This document shows, piece by piece, positions 52,191 to 62,578 of a stretch of DNA of 64,000 nucleotides; the first letter of the stretch is position 1; every line of letters begins with the position of its first letter. Source of the stretch: Sabellastarte sp. h YS-2021 (Eukaryota; Annelida; Polychaeta; Sabellida; Sabellidae); the NCBI GenBank assembly GCA_964017235.1, contig OZ024938.1, forward strand, positions 61,805,816 through 61,869,815, given 5' to 3'. The translations under genes were made by a program, and so were the position numbers. The notes beneath the pieces are model-generated. The model saw only the letters and a program-made list of their open reading frames with translations. It made no database searches and was not told the origin of the DNA.

Positions 52191-54180
52191 GAATTTTTGC
52201 CAAAAATGGCAAAACACAAATTTCCTTCTATCTCCTTAACCGTGCCAGATAGAGCGATTTCGTCAAAATTTTCGACCCACAGGGTATCTGAGCATTGTAC
52301 TCTTGGCAATTTTTAAAAAAATTTCCCCTCCCCAAATATGGCGGCCATTTTGAATTTTCGAATTTTTGCCAAAAATGGCAAAACACTAATTTGCTTCTAT
52401 CTCCTTAACCGTGCGAGATAGAGTGATTTCGTCGAAATTTTCGACCCACAGGGTATCTAAGGAATGCAATCTTTGCAATTTTCCAAAAATTTTCCCCTCC
52501 CCAAAAATGGCGGCCATTTTGAATTTTTGCCAAAAATGGCAAAACACAAATTTCCTTCTATCTCCTTAACCGTGCGAGATAGAGCGATTTCGTCGAAATT
52601 TTCGACCCACAGGGTATCTAAGGAATGCAATCTTTGCAATTTTCAAAAAATTTTCCCCTCCCCAAAAATGGCGGCCATTTTGAATTTTCGAATTTTTGCC
52701 AAAAATGGCAAAACACCAATCTGCTTCTATCTCCTTAACCGTGCGAGATAGAGCGATTTCGTCAAAATTTTCGACCCACAGGGCATCTGAGCATTGTGCT
52801 CTTGGTAATTTTTACAAAATTTTCCCCTCCCCAAAAATGGCGGCCATTTTGAATTTTCGAATTTTTGCCAAAAATGGCAAAACACAAATTTCCTCCTATC
52901 TCCTTAACCGTGCCAGATAGAGCGATTTCGTCAAAATTTTCGACCCACAGGGTATCTGAGCATTGTGCTCTTGGTAATTTTTACAAAATTTTCCCCTCCC
53001 CAAAAATGGCGGCCATTTTGAATTTTCGAATTTTTTCCAAAAATGACAAAACACTAATTTGCTTCTATCTCCTTAACCGTGCGAGATAGAGCGATTTCGT
53101 CGAAATTTTCGACCCACAGGGTATCTGAGCATTGTGCTCTTGGTAATTTTCCAAAAATTTTCCCCTCCCCAAAAATGGCGGCCATTTTGAATTTTCGAAT
53201 TTTTGCCAAAAATGGCAAAACACTAATTTGCTTCTATCTCCTTAACCGTGCGAGATAGAGCGATTTCGTCGAAATTTTCGACCCACAGGGTATCTAAGGA
53301 ATGCAATCTTTGCAATTTTCAAAAAATTTTCCCCTCCCCAAAAATGGCGGCCATTTTGAATTTTCGAATTTTTGCCAAAAATGGTAAAACACAAATTTGC
53401 TTCTATCTCCTTAACCGTGCGAGATAGAGCGATTTCGTCGAAATTTTCGACCCACAGGGTATCTAAGGAATGCAATCTTTGCAATTTTCCAACAAATTTT
53501 CCCCTCCCCAAAAATGGCAGCCATTTTGAATTTTCGAATTTTTGCCAAAAATGGCAAAACACAAATTTGCTTCTATCTCCTTAACCGTGCGAGATAGAGC
53601 GATTTCGTCGAAATTTTCGACCCACAGGGTATCGAAGGAATGCAATCTTTGCAATTTTACGAAAAATTTTCCCCTCCCCAAAAATGGCGGCCATTTTGAA
53701 TTTTCGAATTTTTGCCAAAAATGGCAAAACACAAATTTGCTTCTATCTCCTTAACCGTGCGAGATAGATCGATTTCATCAAAATTTTCGACCCACAGGTA
53801 TTTCAGCATTGTATTCTTGGCAATTTAAAAAAAAATTTCCTGTCCCCTAAAATGGCGGCCATTTTGAATTTTCAAATTTTTGCCAAAAATAAAAAAACAG
53901 GAATTTGCTTCTATCTTCTTAACCGTGCCAGATAGAGTGATTTCGTCAAAATTTTCAACCCAACCAATGCAAAAAGGCATGAAGCTGAAATAATTTACAT
54001 CTACACTAACAAATATTTAAGCATCATTGATATATTTTACAAATGAAACAGGGTCTTGTAAGACTACTGTACAATTTGGGCAAAAGGTTCATGGGTGGAC
54101 ATTACACATGATAATGTGTGTTCTTCTATGCTATCCTGTTTCTATTCGCATCTACTATCAACAGGGCGGCCGATTTCTAG

Positions 54181-54952
54181 TTTTGTGTTATTTTTTATCT
54201 CATTTCTGTTGTTGATTAATTTTATCATTGAAATAATAACATATTTAACGCCATTTTGAATTTTGTTAAAAAAAAAGTGGAAATGTTGTGTGTTTTTGAT
54301 ATTTACCAGAATCTCACACATTTTATACCCGAATGTTTTTACACTATTCTACAGTTTCAAATTATTTCTCTTTTTATCAGGGTGAATAGGTTAAGATCTT
54401 ACAAAAAAAACCTCGGTTCTACACATTCTCAAGTGTTTGCAGTGTGATGTGACAGTTTTATTATGTTCTTGTTTATTTTAATGTATCAAACCCTGTATTT
54501 TTGGAAAAGGAGATTTGTTCTTACTAAAACTCAATTGTGCACTTTCTCATATGTATCAGTACTTTGTGATGCGACAGTAACTTGTACATGTTTGAAATCT
54601 CAATATTCACATATCTGTCTGCATTTATTGTAAACAAGTGGAAGTTTCACCAGCATTTTAGTGAATTGTACTATTATTTGCTTTGAATTTTAACATATTT
54701 TAAATGCTTTTTACAATTAGCAAGTTGGGGATACTTATTCAAATACTTTGTCTTGCAAAAGTTTACATTCTTTAACTTGAAGATAGGGTTAATCATACAA
54801 ATTTATATTTGAAATGTATTTATATTGATTATATTGTGATTTGGTAGCACCAGATAAAAACCTGGGGTTAAATAAAGAGCTGAACATAATTAGCTATTTG
54901 ATAATAATTTTGGTGCTATAGATAATCTTTGTCCTCTCCTTTATATTTATTA
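54181..54952 (+). other. AT-rich DNA, possible distal 3' UTR
   Basis: No gene recognised. AATAAA at 54871-54876 is a possible polyadenylation signal. Confidence 0.4.
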
Positions 54953-55324
54953 AGCCAATTTCAGTGTTTTATAGAGCAATGGCAAAATAAATATAGCCAA
55001 TTTCAGTGTTTTATAGAGCAATGGCAAAATAAATATAGCCAATTTCAGTGTTTTATAGAGCAATGGCAAAATAAATATAGCCAATTTCAGTGTTTTATAG
55101 AGCAATGGCAAAATAAATATAGCCAATTTCAGTGTTTTATAGAGCAATGGCAAAATAAATATAGCCAATTTCAGTGTTTTATAGAGCAATGGCAAAATAA
55201 ATATAGCCAATTTCAGTGTTTTATAGAGCAATGGCAAAATAAATATAGCCAATTTCAGTGTTTTATAGAGCAATGGCAAAATAAATATAGCCAATTTCAG
55301 TGTTTTATAGAGCAATGGCAAAAT
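54953..55324 (+). repeat. 42-bp minisatellite, 8.9 near-identical copies
   Basis: The unit contains AGCCAATTTCAGTGTTTTAT and AGAGCAATGGCAAAATAAATAT. The period of 42 is divisible by three, so frames stay open on both strands (152 and 123 codons), giving a repetitive 14-residue peptide. Eight copies contain an AATAAA; the last partial copy does not. The lack of divergence among copies shows recent expansion. Confidence 0.97.
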
Positions 55325-56625
55325 CCAAAGTTAAAAATTTCTTCCATGAATATGCTACAGTGTATGATTTCTTATCAAGTATATTAAAACGTACAAAATG
55401 GGGGCGAGACATTTGAAGCAGGAAGTTCCACACGACACTGTATTGAACTGGATATTTGTTTGGACAAGTTATCAGTGATACCAATCAAATAGTAAAACAA
55501 GTCAGATAGAAGTCTGAAACTGTAGTTGTGATACAAAGAACTAACAAATGCAAACATATCTTTCAGCAGTTGTTAAATTATTTTGTCATTTCGAAATTCA
55601 CTCAGTCGTGTAATATACTCGATAGTTGTGTATGTCATTGCTGAAGCAGCGTGAACTTTTGGGGAGTCTTCTCCATGTTAACCCGTTGAAGTAACTAGTG
55701 AGTTGATTGTGGCAGCAGAGAGATTGTGTGTTGTTGGCCTATTAAAGATGGCTGTATGCACACCTGTTAAAGTGTCTGATGTGCGAGTTGATTGTGTACA
55801 AATACAAAGTGCCCAGGATCATATGGTAACAGTTCTTTGTACTGATTTACAGCTATGAATCAAAAGAATAGTCACTTTATTTTGTATTTCAATGATTTTT
55901 AATTTGATAATCAGGAGATATGATACAAGTTTCATATCACTTATTATATCTATCTTATTGGAAGTTCATGGTGGCTATGATTGATGTGTAGTGTTTTTTT
56001 TTTCTGTTTTTTTTTTTTTTTTTTGTATATCTCGCTGGCATTTTCTTCTGATGCATAAAGAAGATAAAGTGAATACAGTGTGTATATATTTATATATACA
56101 TATGCATCTTAACTATGTAAATAAACTTGTCTAAAATATATTTATATATTGAAGTCTGTGCTCTGATCATTCCATCCCAGTATAAAGTTATTCTTTTTTT
56201 GGTTTCCAAACTGTTTTTATTAACTGGGTATGTGATAAATACCAAGTAGTATCCATTGTTTTTAGTGGGTAAATCTACCTACTAATTGTTTACTTTGATG
56301 TTCTGTATACCTGTTCTGTCACGTTATCACAACTGCACCCGACCTGTTCCAGGTGTCTATTTAATTTGTTAAAAGTGATTCAATCATCACTAACATTCCA
56401 TGCCCACACACAGTGTATGAACGTATTATGTGGATGCATATTTTTTCTTGATAAACATTGTTAAATTTTTTTTTTTCATAAAAACCCTGTTACTTCAGAA
56501 ATCCCTTTTTTCAGTGGAAGTAAACTGCATTAAAATATCATCATGATCTGTAATTCCTGATGAACAAGAAACATTTCTTGGTATCGTGATGTTTGACCTA
56601 ACAGCGCAGTGTGTAGGGTAATAGA
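55325..56625 (+). other. AT-rich DNA with poly(T) tract and AATAAA
   Basis: No gene recognised. An interrupted poly(T) tract lies at about 55993-56024 and an AATAAA at 56120-56125 in a TATA-rich context. Confidence 0.4.
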
Positions 56626-57001
56626 TAGTGTTGGTATCAAGCAAAAATATGTGTCTCAATATCAAACCATATTTTTACATATACTATTGATCGATATTGA
56701 AATATTGGGGTATGAGATGCTTTCCTCAGGAAGAGTTTCCAAATGCTTTTGCAAGTTTTAGTAACTCCCGAAACATAAACAAATATGGCAGTTCCGTATT
56801 TACGGTGAGTAAAAGTTGCCGAAAATGATATGTAATGCTATATGATCTTCAAATTTTCTGCTTTATTTTAATGGAAGACAGCAGAGGTGCATCTATTTAG
56901 TACTATGTTCTGATATTGATATTGTACCCTACATTATCGATATAAGCATATTTAGCACGAATTGATAGATATTTCAATATCGATAAACAATACCAGCTCT
57001 A
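56626..57001. mobile_element. hAT-like short element (376 bp)
   Basis: The ends TAGTGTTGGTATC and AATACCAGCTCTA are imperfect inverted repeats. Flanking octamers GTAATAGA (56618-56625) and GTAATACA (57002-57009) match at seven of eight positions. The interior carries ATCGATATTGAAATAT and its inverse ATTTCAATATCGAT, extending the fold. Confidence 0.7.
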
Positions 57002-57009
57002 GTAATACA

Positions 57010-60000
57010 TAGGCCAAACCATAACGCTTTGAGTAGAAAACTCAGCTTTTAAATTTATGTGTATGGTTGAGATGAATACTATTTATGGTTCTTCTTAAAT
57101 CAATGCAGTGGAATCATTTCAGTTTCAATATAAAATATTGTTTAGTGAAATTATAACTGTTGTGGCACAATGTTAAAACTTTGTTTTAACATATTTGGAA
57201 TTTTAATTTTTATAAAGTCATGTGAAATTACATACTATACATTCACCAGTGTAAAATGTTCAAAGTGAATAATTTTTATTTTGTTCCTCATAAAATCCAT
57301 CTGAAAAGTTTGCAAGAGCTTTGTCCAAAAGAAAAGAAATAATGATTGTCTCCTTGTTGCCCCATTAATTTAATATGAAGAATTAATTTTTGTATCTCTT
57401 TCATTAAATTTGTCTTTTATAACGACTTTGCTGTATTTAAGCAATTGCAACAAATGCTGAATTTCCTTGGTTTTGCACTTGCAGTGTTGTAGTGATATTC
57501 AGTTCTTTATTAGTAGGTTTGTATGCAATTTTGGAATTTTTTTGTTTCTCTTTCTGATTCACAACGAACACACACACGTCTTTAGTGTTGAGCGAGAAAG
57601 AATCTGTGATAATGTTGATTTGGTCCAAGTGCATGTGTATGGTATGTTTCAGTATATGGGGTTGTAGTGGTTTTAATTGTCATATATATTTATAATTATC
57701 CATTCATGTTCCTATGTATTTAGTATTTACTAGCACCATGAACTGTGCATTTTTAGTGACATACTGTCCGTTTTGTTAAACTTCTTACTTTTACTGTGTG
57801 AGGTCGACTTCAGTTATTCTCACTAGTGCTTTCTGGTTTAGAGGACCCAAACACGACAAAAGAAAAATATAAAGAGGTACTAATTATGACTATTCAAACA
57901 CAAAAATAGCCTCAAATAATTATTTAGGGGGTTTATTTGTGACTAAAGTGTTGAATATGTTTTCTTCAATGCTTCCTGTAAATTTATTTTTTCTTAGAAT
58001 TTGTTTTTATGATTATATCAAAAAATCATGTTTATTGAATGTAGCAGCAATGATTAGTCTGTATATTTTCCCACAAAATTCACAGAGGTACATTTTTGCC
58101 AACTGCTCAGCTTCCTGTTTTACAATGTATGATCATGCAAACAGGGCTGTACTTGGAACAAGTATGAATTCTAAAAATTAATGTACATTTTGCTTCTGCG
58201 GATTTGGTTCCATTAAACTAAGAGCACTAGTGAGGATACTGTAAGTATTTGACTGAAACTGAGTCAGATTGCACTGAATATTCTTTGCAATTGGCTGAGA
58301 TTAATTGGGAAGTATGTGATCATTTTTACCAAAAAGAAAAATACTCCCTTAACTTTACCGTGGCAGGCAGTGTAAAGCAGCAGGAGTCGTGGGTTTGGGA
58401 GAGTCGAACTGCGTCTGTAAAATCAAATTCTCAGAAAATAGAAGTTCAGATAAAGGAGGTTCTGCAGTTTATGTTTATTTACCAATATATAAAACAGATA
58501 TGCAATAAATCACACTCATTAATTCTTCTTGAATGATATGTGAAAATTTTAAGTGAATCTTTACAAGCTGTGTTGAATCTGTGATAAAATTTTACTATCT
58601 GAATACTCAATCTATTAATATTACTTTCTGCCCAAAGGAAAGTTTATTTTCACTTGTGGTAAATTAAGTTTTGCAAATTTTACTTGTTCACATAAATGTG
58701 AAAATATTCCCTCCTGAGATTATATGCTATTGTAATATTCGTGAAATGTTTTAGTGCAGTAACAATTTCAAGAGGTTGCAGCTGTGTTAGATTTGAGCTC
58801 TGTTGATGGCATGTCAAGCTTTTTGTTGTGGCTTTCCTGTTGTAGCTTTTCTGTCAAATAATTAAGTGTATTTCATGTTCATAAGTAAACAGCAAAAAAT
58901 TCAAAACTCGCACATTTTAGTAAGGATTTCTCAAAACGGAAAATAAGAATGAAGTGGTGAATTTCCACTACTGTGGCAGATTTTCATATTACTTGCACGG
59001 AGTAATTCAATTGAATATACTGATACGACTTGAATTTCAGTTCTGTCACAGTGACCTGCATTATCAACATCATCCTCATCACCGAGTTGCTCAGACCTTC
59101 TCATTCTTTGTAGTCTTTGTAATTACACAGCCAGAATGTTATTGTTTGTAACTTCAAATACATTAACACGAAGAAAAAAACCTCTGACCTCCTAGAGAGG
59201 CAAGGAGATGGAACACTATAAAAGTGGCTTAGAATTACAATAACTTTTTGTCTTTTAACTGTGTTAAGAGGACACAGCTTCATACAGCTTTCTCTCCACA
59301 TTAGTAGGGTCATGTCTTTACACGTGTAGTGTACACTGGTGTTGTATACACCACAGTAGTCGGTTTTAATTAGACATTGAGACCTGGTTACAAATTAACG
59401 TACATAATTTTTATGGCTAACTGTATTTTTTGTTGTAGTTGGTCTGGTTTAGCACAAGGTTTAAAATGTTCAGGGGTGTTGAGCAGTGTAGATGGTTTTA
59501 AGTTGATAATCTTGACAACTGGTATGCACTGGTTTCCTCCACTAATTAAAAGGATATTTACTGTGATATGATCTGTACAATATGTTGACATCGAAATTAA
59601 ACCCAAATAGATTAAATCTCTAATCAGTGGCCCTGCATCCTTATTGGAAGAGATCTGAAGTAAAACTCACCACAAATGCCATTTAAAAATCTCAACCCAG
59701 TGTACTTTATTTAGTTGTCCATTATATTGTAAAATGTTTTACTGTAACGTATAAAAATCTGATTTTTTTTTACAAATACTTGGTTTCAGTTGAAATTTTT
59801 AAAGTTTGTAAATGTATTTAATATCTGATGCTTTTTAGCACTTTTTGTACACACATTTAATTCATATTTCTTTTAAACTGGCAAAGATCTTGCTGTATTT
59901 TATTGTTCAAGCATTTAAAATCTGTTTTGTGAGATCTGGCATGTTATCCAAGCAATTTTTGTATGGTTAAATGTTGTAATCTTTAGTGCACTCTTTTATA

Positions 60001-62578
60001 AAGCTGTTGAAATGTTTAAAACAAAGTTTGTTGGCAGAAACCTTTCACTTTCAATCTGTAATTGAGAAAGATTTCACTTTCAATCTGTAATTTTGTATTT
60101 AATTAATTAAGTTTTAACATTGACTTTAACATTGGCACCCTTTAAGAGTCAGACAAAATAATCAAAATTTGTGCCAGTTTTACATCTGGAAGATCAAAGG
60201 CATTATATTGTCACAAAAATCACAATGGTGTAAGATTTTCCCACAAGCCAGGGTAACAGATGAAGGGAGTGTAGGGGTTTTCACATACCATTTCAACCAC
60301 TGTGCTCTATCATGTGCATATCTATAAGCCTGTATAAAATAATAAGATATACCAACTACGGACACTATAAACATTCCATAATTTAATGTGATATTAAACA
60401 TTTTTTGGTTCTGGAGAATGAAATCTGCAATTTATTTGATATTTGTAAGTTTGTATCTGAAAGTATTTTAATGTCTGGTGTCTCTATGTTGAGTTTTTGA
60501 CAGCAGATTTCTTTGAACATGGTTTATAGTACAGATCAGTACAGCTGGGAACAGTAACTGTTGCTGAAGCAGGGCTTCGGTTAGAGTAGTGATTATATGT
60601 TCGTATTGAAGCAGTGAAGGGGAAATAAAAGAGGTAAAAGTTGAATATGAATTCACTCGTTATTTGGGCCAACTATATACACGTACATAGTGAGAAACCC
60701 ACCAATAATAATGCTAGTTTACTAAAGTGAAAAAAATACCTTTGTTCTTTGTTTCTTTTGTGTATCGTTCTCTGGTAGGTTTTCTAGCTTATTTCATCAG
60801 CCACCTCTTTGTTATTTGCAAACACAACCCTATAAAGAGATTGATGTTTCTATGGTTTGTAATAAAATACATGACAAATAACTTGCTTGTTTTTGTTTCA
60901 ATCATATTTGTGCTTCTGATCAGATTTGTGTGGGTGAATCAATGCCTTTAACATTGTATAAAGGTCAAATTTTATTGCACTACAATAGCTTACCATGTGG
61001 AACTGAATGCTTTCTCGGGAGGCCGCAGGCTTCCGGCCAACGTCCAAGAAAAATAGACATTTAGTATTGACTGGATCCCCATGCTGACAGTGTACCAAAA
61101 CAGTGTAATCTCGCGTCTAACCCTTCCTCTCTTGTTGGCTGCATGACTAGCAAGCGTTTGAAATAAGCTCTCAATATTTTACTGTTTTGTTACTGATATG
61201 TTTATGTGCGCATGCAAAGTATCCAGAAAACATAATAATACATAATTACAAATACTAGAAAATGTAAACCATAATGTTGTTCTCATCAACAGGGTTAATC
61301 TCATTACACGTATATTGTTCTGTGAACAAAGTAAGCACTGAAACTTTATATGACTGTCCTTAACTATCCCAACAGAGAATCTGTCTTCACACATAAAACT
61401 TCTGTAGAACTGGCAACTAATTTCAGTTCCTCAATTGTTGTATTATACCCCGGTATAGGGGTATTTGGTATCAGAACTTTATTATCAGTTTTATGTTTTT
61501 TGAATAGCTCAGTTTTAAATTTCTCTTGTCATGGTCAGACCCCAACTAACTAGTGTGTTAGCCAGAGATAATCGCACAACAAGAAGGAAAGAATTTGTTT
61601 TAACTAAATTACTTTATTTACAATATGTACAAATCAGTGTTAAACCAACCAAATCAGAATACACATTTAAAACAATAATACCTCAAACTTATACACCTGT
61701 TAATGACATAAAAAACTTTAAATATTATTACAAGAGTACTTAAATAGTTTCTTGCTGATCACTCACAGATTATTGTCCATATGGCTGGATCAATGTTCAA
61801 AATAGAAGTTATAGCCTGATCACATGAAAGTTTGTAGTCACCTGGTCTTGAATTAGTTGTAACAAACAGCTCTGAATAGTTGACTGCCTATGGTTGATGT
61901 AGTTTCGAGAACAATGTGTTCGACTGTCACTGACATAAGAATTTCCTCACTTGGCACTGTGCTGGACTTCTTGCCCCTGAGGTCTTCCATGAGTCTTCCC
62001 CTTTATTGCTGTGCTCGACTTCTTTGCTCTAGTGGACTTCACTCCCAGTTAATCTGCTGGATAGTGTCCTTTTTACCACACTGGTTCTTCAGTTAAAAGT
62101 CTTTTGACTATTTTAACAATCTTTCAAAGCTTCCAGTCGGCAATACAATATCATCTGGGGTATAGAACTCCTGTCCCAACAATGCCAATCTGTAGCTGTG
62201 ATATGTCCAGCTTATATAGAGGAGTGATCAGGAACTTTACCATTACAACATACATATTTTCTAAGAGATTAACATCCTAAAACTTATACTTACATTAATT
62301 ACTCATGATAAACATTTCTTGGAAAGAATCCTGTTTTTGTTAAAACTGCAACTCACCTATTTCACCATTTCACAATTTGACACACTTCCTTATAAACCAC
62401 ACATTCATCAGGATATGAAACTGTAGGGTCAGTAAGTGTAATATATCTCTGCTGTAAACATCAGCAGAGGAGGCCTGTGACTATATATATACACCTTGTT
62501 ATTCTATCACACTCTTCAAAAGTTTTACTGAGTAATATATCCGTAATCTGTCTTGTCAAGAAATTATATCAGTTATTA
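57010..62578. other. About 5.5 kb without a recognised gene
   Basis: Only short open frames lacking family resemblance, including a 95-codon frame at 58249-58536 that starts with TTG and a hydrophobic one at 60727-60951. A 21-bp word TTTCACTTTCAATCTGTAAT(T) is directly repeated at about 60043-60091. A palindrome ATACCCC-GGTATA-GGGGTAT at about 61445 looks like a cap without an array. At 61600-61620 the minus strand has a TGTAAATAAAG context, possibly the end of a reverse-oriented retroelement or transcript. Confidence 0.45.

Larger units (their letters stand above)
37698..53975 (+). repeat. 16.3-kb satellite array, about 96 monomers of about 169 bp
   Basis: Each monomer runs ATTTGCTTCTATCTCCTTAA, CCGTGCGAGATAGAGCGATT, TCGTCGAAATTTTCGACCCA, CAGGGTATCT..., a variable 30-40 bp block (either AAGGAATGCAATCTTTGCAA or GAGCATTGTRCTCTTGGYAA), TTTTCCCCTCCCC, AAAATGGCGGCCATTTT, TTTTGCCAAAAATGGCAAAA. 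First and last monomers are the most diverged (for example 53760-53960), as expected at array edges. Open frames of 60-106 codons occur on both strands because the unit lacks stops in some frames; they repeat with the monomer and are not genes. Confidence 0.97.
37261..54180 (+). mobile_element. Hairpin-capped element 4 containing the 16-kb satellite
   Basis: The cap is a perfect 10-bp-arm palindrome, TCCACCCCCC-T-GGGGGGTGGA (37261-37281), followed by a CCGNNGTCCGGCGTCCGG-type repeat (37303-37358), two diverged units of about 160 bp (37365-37690), and then the satellite. A CTAG|T at 54177-54180 after a GGGCGGCC stretch could be a Helitron-type 3' end. The cap and layout are clear. The 3' end, and hence the claim that the whole satellite lies in one element, is inference. 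Confidence 0.45.

Noticed and set aside
37907..53754. Dozens of 60-106-codon open frames on both strands (recurring MPKMAKHKFASISL-type and FCHFWQKFENSK-type peptides)
   Set aside because: They repeat in register with the 169-bp satellite, overlap on opposite strands and have no independent start context or domain; they are by-products of the repeat.
37698..53975. CRISPR-like array
   Set aside because: Units are contiguous, 169 bp long and similar throughout, with no short repeat/unique spacer alternation, and the DNA is eukaryotic.
54929..55387. 152-codon frame with nine 14-residue repeats, and a 123-codon frame on the other strand
   Set aside because: Fully explained by a 42-bp minisatellite whose unit has no stop in these frames; no signal, domain or conserved edge supports a protein.
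58249..58536. 95-codon frame on the plus strand
   Set aside because: It starts with TTG, has no recognisable domain, and the flanking DNA has no exon-like splice sites matching it; left as unassigned.
61500..62230. Minus-strand retroelement or LTR
   Set aside because: Only an AATAAA-like context on the minus strand; no terminal repeats, primer site or coding domain were identified.
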